From NCBI GenBank assembly GCA_036927565.1, contig JAYESD010000001.1:62001-126000 (forward strand): 64,000 nucleotides of DNA, given 5' to 3'. The notes under the pieces are model-generated. The model was not told the origin of the DNA, did no database searches, and worked only from the letters and a program-made list of their open reading frames with translations. A program made the translations under genes and the position numbers. Position 1 is the first letter of the stretch, and every line of letters starts with the position of its first letter. Source of the DNA: Tuctoria greenei (lineage: Eukaryota > Streptophyta > Magnoliopsida > Poales > Poaceae). Of the stretch, positions 33,279 through 49,000 are shown piece by piece.

Positions 33279-35920
33279 ATGGGGGCCGAGGCGGAGGCCT
33301 CCGAGCCTGGGGCGGCGGATGTCTCAGCCGAGGGCACCCTCGTGTGGCTGCGCCGCCCCAACGGCTCCTGGTGGCCCAGCATCGTGATCTCGCCGCTCGA
33401 CGTCCCCGACGGATGCCCGCCTCCGCCACGCTGCCCCGCCGTCCCAATCATGCTCCTCGGCCGACGCGACGGCACCACCTACGTGTATGTCTTCTTCTCC
33501 GCTCCGCTTGAATTCAATTGAATTTAATTACGTACTGTATATAGAAAGAAGGAATCGTAATAAGAGAGCAAAAAAAAAAAACAATCAATTTCAGCGACTG
33601 GTGTAACCTGGCGAGGTGCAAGCGCGTCAAGCCCTTCCGCTGCGGCGAGCTCGACTTGGAGCAGCGCATCGCCAAGGCCCAGGCCCTGGCCGCATCCCGC
33701 CTTCGCCACAAGGGCAGGTACGCCCGCATCGAGGACGCCGTTCTCCAGGCCCTCGAGATCGAGAGGGCCCGCGCTCTCCACGCGCCCCCGTCCCCAAACA
33801 AGAAGCGCAAGACCCCCAACGACTCCGAGGATGATGATGCGCCGCCCAAAGGCAAAGCCTCCCGCCGTATGAGGGACCTCAGCGACTTATCCACTGCCCC
33901 CCAACCCGACCTATCCAATAATGCTCTCGCCTCTCATCTGCCCGCTGTTGTTAATCATCAGGCCAAAAGGAGTAAGCACACTCATGCCACCACAAACAGG
34001 AAGCATGCTACTGACCAGCCTCCTGCTGCTTCCAGGAAAAGGGACAGGTCCCGTCCGCTCTCCGAGCTGTGCAATGGCTCCATTTCAAATGGCCAAACGG
34101 CAGATGGCCATCTGAAAAAGGGCCTGGGTGCTACTTCAAGCACTTCTTCCGGCACTTCCGCCTTGGCCGCCTCATTAGGCAAGGCCCGCTCACCACGCAG
34201 AGGTGTGTCCAAGACAGATGTACCAAGCCTCACTCAAGCCGCCAGCACGAATGGGATACTTGGTCATGACTCTCCCCATTTCGATGATTCTGCCAAAGCA
34301 ACTCCTCCTGCTGCAGCAAATACCTTGGAACCAGGTAAACCTGTTTTATAGTGCTGTGATATTTCATAGTATATCTTGGTGCTAATGATGAAATATTCTA
34401 AAGAAACCATCAACTTCCCTCAACAGTGACAGGCATTATTTAGGCCAGCCAACTAGATGCATGGACTCCGATTACTTGTTGAGCTGTTTAACGATAATAA
34501 CAATTTGGGGAACATGCATAGCCTTGTGTGTTTGAAATCTGTTATTTCCAATGCCGTTAAGTATTCCTGGCCTGATGGTGATACTGCTATCTGATGATGG
34601 TATGGTATAATAAATTTTTTATATTTCTATATTCGGTTGTGCACAGATCTCATAGTCCTGACATGTAGTTATTAGTAAAGTTGGGTTAACTCTTGTGCAG
34701 AATAGGTGGACTATTGATTGCACAGCCTTCAGAACTAGGTGGCTATGACTTATGTGTTTTAGGTAGATGTAGTTATAGTGTCTTGACACCATATCTTTTG
34801 ACTTTCCGGCCCGTGCAATGTTTTCTTCCCGTTTCTGAATTTCCAAACAATGCACGACTTATGGACTGAGTTTTCTTCAGATCATTGGCCGACATCTCAA
34901 CCTTGTGCATCACCAAAGTATCCAACCTGGAGACACCCTAAGCAAACTACTGACTGCAGCACAGCCGACTTATCGTCCCAGTGCGAGCGTGAGAATTTTA
35001 AGGTGAAAACTATAGGCTCTGTTCGTCAGGTGGGAAGCAATAGAACAAGAAACCCACTAGGGCATAAGCACCATAAAACGAAGAAAGTAAAGCAGAAAGC
35101 TTCAGGGAATGAGGTTGTCATTTTGGAGAAAAAGCCAGACAAGCTAACTTTGAACAAGCTCAGTGAACCTGGTGGCAATATGCATCTTGCAGTGTTTCCT
35201 GCTGATTTGGATTGTGTGGGTGCAGTTCAGCAGCAACATTCTGAAAGAAACTGCGATCTCGGGGAGTCATCAGGAACCATAGGCAACAGCTCAAATCGTG
35301 AGAATGGTTCAGTATCATCTCTAGTCTTTGAGTTGCCACTTGAAACGTTGCCACACCCGAAGAGGGTGTCTGGTCTTGAAAGGTGTCATGCAGTAAAGCA
35401 ATTCAAGACTCTGCAATTGAATCCTACCCTTTACAACGTGGAATTAAGTGCTCAGGGGATCAACAACAACGGGCGCCGTGTGCCTCTTGTTTCTCTTATG
35501 AGTAAATGGAATCGTAAACCTGTTGTGGGGTATCCAATCTCCGTGGAGGTCTCGGATGATGTATTTCACTGTCTTTTATCAAATATGGATGATAATCAGC
35601 CAGCTACAGGCATTGCCGATGGATTACTGAAGAAGTGTGAAGCTGGGGGCCTGCCATCATCACACGCACGCCGAGCTGAACCCAAAAGCCGCAAAAAGAC
35701 CTCACGGAAAGAAGCGGACAAGTTATGGCATCCACATATGAAGAAAGCAGCATCTTCTCCAAGGAAAATGCGGAGGCTTTCCTCTTTTGCTTCCAGCCAG
35801 AAAGATGGGGACGCCGGGAAGTCAGTGGTGGGAAAGATATCTGGACCAACCATCGCGTGCATCCCTCTTCGAGTTGTTTTCAGTAGAATCAAGGAAGCGC
35901 TAATCTATCCAGCTAAATGA
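33279..35920 (+). CDS. PWWP/Tudor-like nuclear protein (At1g51745-type)
   Basis: Three exons, 33279-33484, 33595-34334 and 34881-35920, give 661 aa with exact frame closure. The N-terminal PWWP-like domain spans the first intron: VWLRRPNGSWWPSIV, then VPIMLLGRRDGTTYVDWCNLARCKRVKPFRCGE, followed by the conserved KGRYARIEDAVLQALELE-like helix. The middle is low-complexity, Lys/Ser-rich, with basic nuclear-signal-like clusters (KKRK). A conserved C-terminal block (RRVPLVSLMSKWNRKPVVGYPISVEV) is shared with Arabidopsis At1g51745 and At3g21295. PWWP folds bind methylated histone tails and DNA, so a chromatin role is likely; the exact function is not known. I chose the ATG opening MGAEAEAS because the upstream frame is unconserved. 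Confidence 0.88.
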
Positions 35921-36238
35921 GAGTATGTATGTCCTAGCTGAGTAGGCTGCTGCTTCTTGAACCTGAGGAGCGTTGCATTGCATTGCCAGTGGAAGTTAAA
36001 AACTCTTCCTGTATGTACATCTGTGTCTGTTTCCTTGGGAAATGCTTAGCATCGCGATAGATGTATCTTGTGGTTGTGATTCACAGTTGAGGTAGCTGAC
36101 TGAGCTGTGCTGAGCCACCTTGAGCTCCAGGCATGAGTGCCCGAGTATCTTGTCTGAAATTGTATTTTGAAACATCTACCGTTGCTCGATGCTGTAGTTT
36201 GAGCAGTTGTCATTTTGGTAGGGTTCACCGAAATACAG

Positions 36239-36314
36239 TACTCCCATATTATTTGTCGTTTAATGAACTAAAATTCTTGTCCTAAACGACAATTAATATG
36301 GAAAGGAGGGAGTA
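36239..36314. mobile_element. MITE, 76 bp
   Basis: It begins TACTCCCATATTATTTGTCG and ends with the imperfect reverse complement, ending GGAGGGAGTA. The inner arms TCGTTTA/TAAACGA pair. It is more diverged than the 84-bp copies. Confidence 0.75.
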
Positions 36315-36660
36315 ATAATTAATTGTTGACTGACGCTAAGTGACGTCGTGTGTTTGAGCTCGACATTTCGTGCTACCGCAGACCCCTGCGCCGAGCGCAT
36401 ATGAATAAAATGTTATCCGTCCTGTTTTAACGGCAGCAGCACACAGTGAGATGTAATATAACCTTCAACGATACAAAATTCCATGTCCTGTGTAGCGTAT
36501 ACAGCATATGACCAGCACGGCCATCATTCTGACGGACACCTTCATGTGCATACTTTTACACTGAACAAAAAACATATGATTGACAATTATATGTAACTGC
36601 TAATAGCGCTCAAAATTAATATGGAAGCTAACTAATTGTCCAGGCTCTCACCTAAACATG

Positions 36661-36744
36661 TACTCCCTCCATCCCCATGAACTTGTCGCTTTGTAGTTCA
36701 AAAATGAACTACAAAGCGACAAATTTATGAGGACGGAGGGAGTA
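36661..36744. mobile_element. MITE, 84 bp, hairpin
   Basis: It begins TACTCCCTCCATCCCCATGA and ends GAGGACGGAGGGAGTA. The centre TAGTTCAAAAATGAACTA is identical to that of the copy at 1685, while the arms differ. It lies about 45 bp downstream of the ELF3 stop codon, so it may be transcribed in the ELF3 3' UTR. Confidence 0.85.
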
Positions 36745-36788
36745 TACAACTCTGACCAACCAATTGATATTACAACTTACAATTCTGT

Positions 36789-39555
36789 TTACAAGTCACT
36801 TTGTTGCCTCTCCATCTGTATGGACTGGAAAATCAGCGCTGCCGATTCTGAAGCGGTTCGGGCAGCGTGTGGAACAACCCTAATGACACCGCTGGTATTG
36901 TCCCTGTTCCCATTTCCACCTGACGGTTCAGCAAGGAGCGGCGCTGGACCCCTCCCTTCACCTTGCTGCCTGTCTAAAGGACTGCTAGCGCTACTGCCTT
37001 GGGGCTCCGTATCTCTTGATGCATGGAATCCCCAAATGCCGGCCGACAATGCTTCACTCCTCAAGTGAGACATGTTACAGGAGCTTCGTGAATGCTGCTC
37101 TCGTTGTCCATTAGGCCATGCAGCAACATGGCTCGCTTGCTCAACTGCATATGCTGAGGCAGCGGGGTTCATCACCGGCATGCTAAATGGTGGAAAGTAC
37201 ATCGGCTGCATGGGTGGAGGACCAGCAGCGCCCATGTGCGGCAGCTGATGAGCCATAGGAATGCCATATGCCGAATTCATGAAATCCCCAGCTGTTGATG
37301 GGAGGCTTACAGGAGTACAGCCGGCATAAAATGGGGCCAAGAAGCTCCCCGCCGGAGGGCAGGGCCCCGCATAAGGTTTGTAGACAAGTCCATCAGATGG
37401 AGACATTACAGGAACAAGCCACTGATTCGGAGGTCGGGGAATGCACCAACTGCCCTGCTTGTTCTCAAAGGCAGTAGCCATCGCCAGGGGATTGCTGCTA
37501 ACAGCACCATTGGCAGTACCTTGACCGTCATGTTGAACTCCAGCTACATCATCCTGAGATGGAGAAGGCTGGTTCCCATCGGTGTTATCCTTTGAGTACT
37601 CTTGTTCCTGCACCGTTGGTTGCACACCATCCTTGTTTTTTGAGGATGTCAGCTGTTTTTCCATGTTTCCTCCAGCCAGCTTCTTGCTAGACACCAAGGC
37701 TTTGCCAAGGCATGGATCTCCTTCAATAAGTAAGTGTGGGGATGCTGCAATCAACTTCTGCACCTGCTTGCAAGAAAATTTGAACAAGAGTTATATCAAA
37801 TTCCAGCGCATAATGGTAGCCATAAGTCAACCTGACCAGAAGAACTTAATTCATTTGCCATCGACTCACTTTGATCAACCTATGCAGCTCGAATACTTGG
37901 ACAGCAAAAACCCTCTGTTGACTGTATGAGTTTAAAGAAAAAACAGCGTAAACAACATGAAAAGAAATTTATACAGGGATTAAGAAATTATTATTCCAGG
38001 AACCTGCAACAGCAACAAAGCTTAATAATTAACATTCCAGGAATCTATCTAGAAAAAAGTGGAAGAGAGAGGCACTCATTATATGGCATTTACGTAATGG
38101 TTGCCATAATCTTTCCTTGTATATTTTTCTAGTCATTGTTCATGAACGTAGTATGCACTCATGGTCTTTTTAAGAACACTAAAGCAGTAAGAACAAGGTC
38201 TCAAGTTTCAGATGCTTACTTAACAATAGCTCTTCTGGCTTTCCAAAAATGCTTTGGACCAATAGCACCGGCAACATCATCTGGAGAAATTTCCAATTCA
38301 GGAAGAGTTTCCGCCGAGGAATCAGACAAACCACCCTTTCGCTCCACATCCAGATGTGAGCTTTTCCTCTTCTCACCTGCCTCTCTTAATCCATGCTCTA
38401 AAAGATTAGAACTATCATTATGTTCCATACCCGTACAAGGTTTAGAGGATGGCACAGTTGCATTTTTTGGAGGGTTCTTTTGGGCCTCCGCAGCATTTTC
38501 CTTCCTGCTTTTTGTCTGATAACCGTGTTGCTTGTCAGTATAGTTAAAATTACTCAACCTGTCCTTATATGGAGATAAATTTGTATCCATTCTACCCAAC
38601 TTCTCTCTGGATGTTTGAAATGATGAAGCTCTCTCTTCAGTTTCCAAGTCTCTCATCAATTTTGCTGGTTCTTTCTCCTTCATACTTGGAGACTCCCTTG
38701 ATTTTTTATCAGAAACAATCATTCCTTCCAGGTGTCTCCTGTCAGCATTTGAACACTTTGAAGATGGTGTAGATATCGCTGACCCACTCTTATATGGACT
38801 TGTGGTAGGGTATGGTGCGGACTTTTCTTGGATTCTCACTTTTTCTTGAGTGGAATGTTGAGGCATTCCAGAATATAAGAAAGAAGGAACTGTAAAATCA
38901 TCATCGTTATTCAACTTCTTCCCTGATGAATTATGTATGTTGTGCTCTCTATGTTGAGAACTACACTCCACATTTGGTCCTGCGGCATACACATCTTTGC
39001 TCTTAAGCTGTGTGGATTTTGTACCAGATTCTGCTCTAGCAGCATTGCCAGTCCTCCCATTGGAGTTGGTATTTTTATGATCTGATGGGCGAACAGGTTC
39101 AGTTGAAGGCACACAAAATGATGGAAAGAGAGGTCTATCATACCCGCCAACCTACAAACAAAGATTCAGGTCAGCACTTCATAAAACCGGTGTTGTAAAC
39201 ATGCCAGACCATTTTCCCATATTCATCATGGTAGCTGTTACCATCCAACCCTCAGCTAATAAGGAATTGAAGGATTAGAGGAATCGAAGGGGCTCACCTG
39301 GCTCGCCGAAGTGGGTGGCACGGCTGATGTGGCCTCACCACCAGGACCGGTGGCGGTGGGCCGGTGAGATTGCCATGGCGGCGCGGTGACGGTGACGCGG
39401 TGGGAAGGGACGCTGAACTGCTCGTAGAGCGCCATCTTGTTCCTGGGCGGCGCGCGGGGGCCGCCCTTGACGGTATCGTTGACATGGAGCCTGGGGAATA
39501 GAGGAGGCCCCATGGCCTTGTCCGGCGCCTCATCCTTGCCGCCTCCTCGCTTCAT
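36789..39555 (-). CDS. ELF3: EARLY FLOWERING 3 (ELF3), evening-complex scaffold
   Basis: Four minus-strand exons, 39555-39298, 39151-38220, 37921-37870 and 37763-36789, give 738 aa with exact closure. Diagnostic blocks: N-terminal GPPLFPRLHVNDTVKGGPRAPPRNKMALYEQFS; the middle-region start GGYDRPLFPSF; ISPDDVAGAIGPKHFWKARRAIV with NQQRVFAVQVFELHRLIKVQKLIAASPHLLIE across exons 2-4; a Pro/Gly/Met-rich prion-like region (residues about 510-620); and the C-terminus IRVVPHAARTASESAALIFQSIQMERQ. ELF3 joins ELF4 and LUX in the evening complex, which represses growth and clock genes at night. In grasses ELF3 genes (rice Hd17/Ef7, barley Mat-a) control heading date. No polyglutamine tract is seen, and all blocks are intact. 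It is head-to-head with the CK1 gene. Confidence 0.96.
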
Positions 39556-40688
39556 CTCGCAGCCGTGGCTAGTGACAGTCCATGGACACGACCCGATCCT
39601 CTCAGGCCTCGACGGAGAAGATCCACCACAAATCCAACAAATCCAACAAATCCCCTAGCTTTGCTAGCGGCAAAAAAAAATCCGATCTTGGAGCGAAAAG
39701 CGGGTTGAGGGCCGACCGCAGCGAGACAGGTGGAGATAGATTCGATGGAAATATCTTTCACCAGGCAGATGGTCAGCTCAGCTCAGCTGGTCGGAGAGAG
39801 AGAGCAGGCGGAGGCGGGGGAAAGGGGAGAGTAGTAGCTGGTGGTGTTGCTTCGTTACTGTCTGTCCTGGGAGGCTGGGATTGCCACGAGGGATGCTCAT
39901 CCACACTTGATCAACCCGCAGAGCTAGACCACCCACCACAACCCAGCCCACAGATTGGACTGAAACGGAGAACAAAAAGCACGACAGCTCCCCGCACCAT
40001 TTCTTGCACCTCAGCCAGATAAAATCTTAATTTTCTAACACCGTAAGTGATATGAACATGAGTATAAATTAACATTTACATCTTTATAGCTCTCTACTTT
40101 ATTAAAATTTAGGTCAAAAATTAGCATGCAAACAAGCTCAATTCAATTTTGACATCTTAATGCAGTTATACTAAATATTCATCTTTATAAGCTATCAAAA
40201 ATATTGTTTACATCACCGTATACTACCATCATCTATGTGTTACATCAAGCTAGAACTATTTAACTACTGAAAATTTGGTAGCTGCTGTTAAGAAATTTCT
40301 ATGGGTAATGTAAAGTATCTTTACAGACATGTGAATCAACTGTTTATGAAAAAACGAGATCTCCCCGATTTTAGCCATATGAAGTGGGAGGAACAGGTGA
40401 TAGTTGGCTGGAACTGATGGAAAGAAATGGGAAACAAGGACACCAAACCGAACCAAACCGCGACGCCATCCTACTGCCTGACACCTCGATTTCTCAGTAA
40501 TTTATTACCCTTTTACCAAAGCAGCCGGTACGTGCTTAGGAAAATAAGAAACAGCGGGAAACAAAAAGAAAATCCCCAATCCCCACCCACTTCGATCCAC
40601 TCCAGCCCTAGCCCCCGACCCCCTCCCACCGGAACATCAAACTGAAATCGATAAGGATCGCCTCGTGTCCTACGCGGCCTCCTCAGCC
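39556..40688. promoter_or_regulatory. Divergent promoter region of ELF3 and CK1
   Basis: 1,133 bp lie between the two start codons. The ELF3-proximal part (39556-40020) is GC-rich leader; the middle (40020-40420) is AT-rich; the CK1 leader begins near 40560 with C-rich sequence. I looked for an evening element or a perfect G-box and saw neither. The open frame at 39582-40022 looks like chance coding on the non-template strand of the ELF3 leader. Confidence 0.5.
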
Positions 40689-44244
<3,556 letters not shown>

Positions 44245-45117
44245 CATCTCAAGGAACCTGACGGGGTGTATCATTGGTGATGAGCCGCCCCCACGATGCT
44301 CCCGCATATCACAGCCTGCTGAAATGGGAGTTTTGGAGACCGGGAAATAAGATGTTTGGCTGGGTGAGCCTGAACGGTGAATCGATGGCTGCACTCAGCA
44401 TCGCTGTACATATTCCCATTTATTTTATCGGTGCAGAACTAGTCCGTTGAATCGTGCCGTATTCAGCGAGACTTGCGCAATTTCGATTTCAGGTAGCTTG
44501 GGAAGTTGGGCTTTAATATATTTGGGAGAGGTGCATGCTGCTGCCTTGTCTCATGTAACCTTACTTTTCGCAACAACTATGTGGATTCAGCTTTGATAGC
44601 CTTTTCTTTGACAAGTCTACGGATGTTTTTAGCCTAGAGGAGTGTGTTGTATTGTGATGTTAGTTTTGAACATTGCTTACTGCAATCAGTGTGGATACTC
44701 GTAATGTTCTCAGTTGAATGCACAAATGGCATTGTACATATCTTATTGACATCTTTTGTCGTGGATTGGAATGTGCCTGCCCCAATATCTTAGGAACATA
44801 CTCACTTGTTTTTTTTTTAAAAAAAAATGTTGTTTTACTCTCTTTGTTTCATATTATTTGTCGTTTAAGACAAAAAGTTTAGTTCATTTTGAACAAAGTT
44901 TTTTGTCCTAAATGACAAATAATATGAAACGGAGAGAGTATGTTGATTGGTGAGAAGTGATTTGGAACGTTTTGTGGTCGTTCAAAGGTCTAAAACTTAA
45001 GTGGGCCTAAAGAAGGGGATCCACGGACGTCATCCAGCCCAAGGTAAGGTCTCCTTCAAAAATACTGTAAAATACCAACACGACTCACTCATCGGGTCAG
45101 ACCGCACCACGACACAA
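44245..45117. other. Intergenic between CK1 and EAF1, with one MITE
   Basis: It holds the CK1 3' UTR, a MITE at 44836-44940 and the EAF1 promoter. No other gene was seen. Confidence 0.6.
44836..44940. mobile_element. MITE, 105 bp, hairpin
   Basis: It begins TACTCTCTTTGTTTCATATT and ends with the reverse complement AATATGAAACGGAGAGAGTA. Inner arms contain ATTTGTCGTTTA / TAAATGACAAAT. It is the longest member of the MITE group in this window. Confidence 0.85.
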
Positions 45118-45684
45118 CAGTGACTGACTCCCATTTCTCTCTCTCTCCTCTGTCTCTGCGGCCGCTAGCTCCTTCCCGCCGCCCCGACCACCTCCGGCAC
45201 CCTCCTCGTCTGCCTGCCCGCCCCAATCCCCTGGTGGCCTTCCCCTGCCCCCCTTTATTTCCCATCCCGCCCTCCCCGTGATCAGCTCCGTGGCTGCCCA
45301 GCCTCCTCTGCCCCGAACCCTAACCCTAGCTCCGCGTGCGCTGAGCCTCCCGAGGTACGTGACATGCCCCTCCATTTGTCCTTCGGTTTCATCCCATTCA
45401 AGTGCCCTCCCTAGGGGGTGGGCTGAGGCGCTGCGTCTCGCGTAGTACACCTATTACCTATTTATGAAAGTTTGCTACGTGGGCACTCAGTCTCAGTGTC
45501 ATGGGAGGTTGCTGCATTGCCCCTTAATAATGGGACCAATCATCGAACCAACCTGCTCAAGTTCCCTTTAGGCCATCCGCAGTGTTACGCTGTAAAGCGT
45601 ACTGGAAAGCATACTGGAAAATTTTAAAAGTATGGTTTAGAGGATAGAGTATGCTTTAGAGGTTGCTGGTGCGGATGTTCTTAA

Positions 45685-45731
45685 TACTACGTCTGTCTCG
45701 AAATATTTGACGTTCTGAAATGGAGGGAGTA
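45685..45731. mobile_element. Degenerate MITE remnant in the EAF1 leader intron
   Basis: TACTACGTCTGTCTCGAAAT pairs imperfectly with ATTTGACGTTCTGAAATGGAGGGAGTA read in reverse complement. The length and one good end suggest a decayed copy of the TACTCCCTCC MITE group. Confidence 0.5.
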
Positions 45732-46005
45732 AGTGCGCTTGTATCGTGTTGCCTGCCAACACCTTGATTGAATAGGATACCGCATTTGCTTAAGCTGTCA
45801 TACATACTGTTGTCATTACACGCTTGGGTATATACATTCTCAAAATGCATGCTATCACTTTCATTCTTTCATATTTTCTCCTCCAGGTTTATTTACACCG
45901 TCCTTTTATTACCTGTGTTTGTTGTTCATGTGGACTTTTCCTTTCTTGTGTAGCGAAGAATCGTGGAGTGAGGATACTTCCTTTTGTTGGTGTCGCCCAC
46001 AATGA

Positions 46006-49000
46006 ATGTCTGCTTTCACTGATGAGCGGGCAAATGCCTGCTTCCGCTTTGGTTCAATGGTGAATGCTCAGCCGTGCACCATGGGTGAAATTATTGATTA
46101 CGGTGTTGGTATTGGCGTTGCCACCAAATCTCCGCCCCGCAGCCAGGCCATTCAAAATGTGCAGGAGGAGATCAGGTATGCATCTGTGATTGATCATTTG
46201 ATGGATTGTTGATTGGGAGCTGGAATGCGTACATTACATCGTTATTCATATACTTCAGGCAGAGATGGGATGTTCGTGAAGAACGTAACACAGAGATGGA
46301 ATACCTAGCCAAAGTATGCTTGGGTTATGCATGCCACCTACTTACTCTGGTTTATTGCACTTCCTTCTTTCATGTTACCTGCTTTTCCCTGTTTATCGCA
46401 GGGAGGCAACCCATTGGATTTCGAATTTTACCATGTACCAACAGCTAGTGGACCCTCCACTTCTGTCACAAATCAATTAGCCGAACAAAATTTCATAAGG
46501 TAGCGATTGCTTCCCGGTTAGCATTTGATAGCAATTTAGCATCATCATAAAATTTATTTGACAGCCTTCCGTTTACCTTTGAATTGTAGTGAAGCTAATG
46601 GTTGCTTTGCTGCATCACCTCATGGAGACTCGCTTGAGAGTAACGACAGACCAGGAAGTTCATTGTGCCACGAAACCAACACAGTAGATGGTGGGGGCGA
46701 GAGTGGCATCGTAGAGAACAAAATCGTAAAAAGAGGGACCAAAAGATTAAATGCAGCTAAACTCAAGCAGTCCCTGTCCACTGGTAGTAACAGAAGTGCT
46801 AGAAAAACTGAAGATTCTGGTCTGTCGTGCCTTGTTGTGAAGGACCAGGCATATGTTCGGCGGAACAGGTCAAAGCCTAGTAGGGAGAGCACAAATGTTT
46901 CTTCAATTAGGTCTCCTGTAACTCCAGCTAAAGGTTCTGAACCAAGGGATGAAAAAGGTGCAGCACTGAGAAAAAAAGCATACAAGCATGTTTCTAGTGT
47001 AAAGAGTACAGCTTCTGATGATCAGGTGACAATGGAGGTAGATGGGTTTCAAAATGTCCGCGAAGATGACTGTGTTGTGAACAATTCAAAAGTTGAGGTA
47101 CTTGCATCCTTAGAAATCCCCGGTGCCAATTCAAAAGTTTTCGAAAGACCGTGCGATTCTAGTGCATCTACAAGTGATGAGAGAGAGTCATCTGCTGGTG
47201 ATGAGAAGGCTGATGATAGTCACTTGGATGTGGATCATATCCATGAAGGTGAACTGAACAAGAAGAGGGTACTTCCTGCCTGTGCTATACAAGATTCTGA
47301 AATACACAAAAATGAAGTGGATACACTTTGTGAAAGCACCAAAATTATTGTTGATGATCATGTGTTTCATGAAGACATGGATAAAAGCAGACATTCTAAC
47401 AAGACTCTCATGGAAAGTGGCCAAACTGAAGGGTTAACCGTTCAAAATTCTGTAAAAGTAAATATGAATACTATACAACCTGAATCTAGTAATTTTCGTC
47501 GTGTGAAAGATGCCGTGGAAGTTTGGGACAATTCAGTAGTTGCACAGAAGGATACGGGGTGCCCGTCTTCTGGGTGCAGTATTAATATTGATGGAAACCC
47601 AATTCCCTATAGGAAGAATGACAATCGTCTTAGCGATCCTATCTCCGCCCATCCTATTGCTGTAGGAACTGATGCTATACCTTCAATGAAAAGTGATGAA
47701 CCAAACATGGGGAACGAGATGAAAAAATCCAAGGAGCTGGACAAGATGACAAAAAAGGCATATGAAGATTCTATTCTTAGAAATGCTTGTACTATAGAGG
47801 TATGATTGGTTTCTATGTTTATCTTCTTTGCTCGTGCAGTATTGTTTTCCATATTTTTCTCCTTTCCTGAAAAGTTCTTGAAAAAAAGGAAATCATTTTT
47901 TTCTCAGGCAAGTATTAAGAGAGCTGGTGAACGATTGCCCTCTAACATTTCTTTAGAGAAGAGGAGCAAGAGTCACTGGAATTTTGTCCTTGATGAGATG
48001 GCTTGGATGGCAAATGATTTCATGCAGGTACATTTCAAGTTAGCTCTATATTTTTTCCTGTGTTTGCATGAGATGTTATGTACATTGATCTGATTACTAT
48101 CCTTGGCTAATGGCAATCTTTTTTATAACACTTATGTGGATGCTTTCTGATTTGATGTTTCTGCTTAATAGGAGCGTCTTTGGAAAAGTGCGGCTGCGGC
48201 TGAAATGTGCCATTGGATTGCTTCTGATGGTCAGGCCAAATTTGAAGAAGCGATCATTCAGAGAAAGCAGAAAATGATTATGAAAAGTCTGGCAAAAGGT
48301 ATCATGAGTTTCTGGTGTTTGGCCGAGGCTTCACAAACTGCTCGAAGGACAGCAGTGATGCAAGAACACAATTCGACTGCACTGGAGGAAACAAAGACTT
48401 CTGGAATCAAAGCTGACAAAAAAATTGTATGTGAAAGTGGTCTCACATAACCTTTTCTCATTGGCTATGTTGCTTTGATTTTAGGCCATCTCATGCTCAT
48501 TTTTGTGCCAATGTATTGATGGGTTTTTCCAGAGCCTTGATTTCGGTTGCCCCCTTTTTTATCCTTTTCTGTTTGTTTTTCCCTTTTCCTTTCCTTTTTT
48601 TTTCCTTCTCTTTTTTTTTCTTTTCGTCTTCTTTTTCCCCTGTTTTTTTTTTGTTGGGTCTTGTGGGTTTCATCACTAGCCTACCCCAATTTGCTTGGGA
48701 CTAAAAAACTTTGTTGTTGTTGTTATGTTGAATGTATTGATGGGTTTGGCGCTTTTGCAACATTGGGTAAAATACTCTTCAATAGTCATCTAACCTTTTC
48801 AAAACAATGTTTTCGCTGTTTAACTGTTACATTTTTTAGGGTAGCATTTGATGAGTTGTAGCTATGTATATGTATATAGGGCAACACGTCACTGGGAGCG
48901 GGAGAGTCTCTTCAGCCTCGGCATTCACAGATTCAGGATTATGCAGTTCGGTTTCTTGAATATAACTGTAGAACAGCAGATTCTCTTGTGTTAGCAGAAA

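Larger units (their letters stand above)
35921..36788. other. Intergenic between convergent PWWP and ELF3 genes, with two MITEs
   Basis: It contains the PWWP 3' UTR, two MITE hairpins (36239-36314 and 36661-36744) and the ELF3 3' UTR. No gene was found. Confidence 0.65.

Noticed and set aside
39582..40022. 146-codon plus-strand open frame in the ELF3 upstream region
   Set aside because: It is low-complexity, lies over the ELF3 leader on the opposite strand, and has no family match or splice support.
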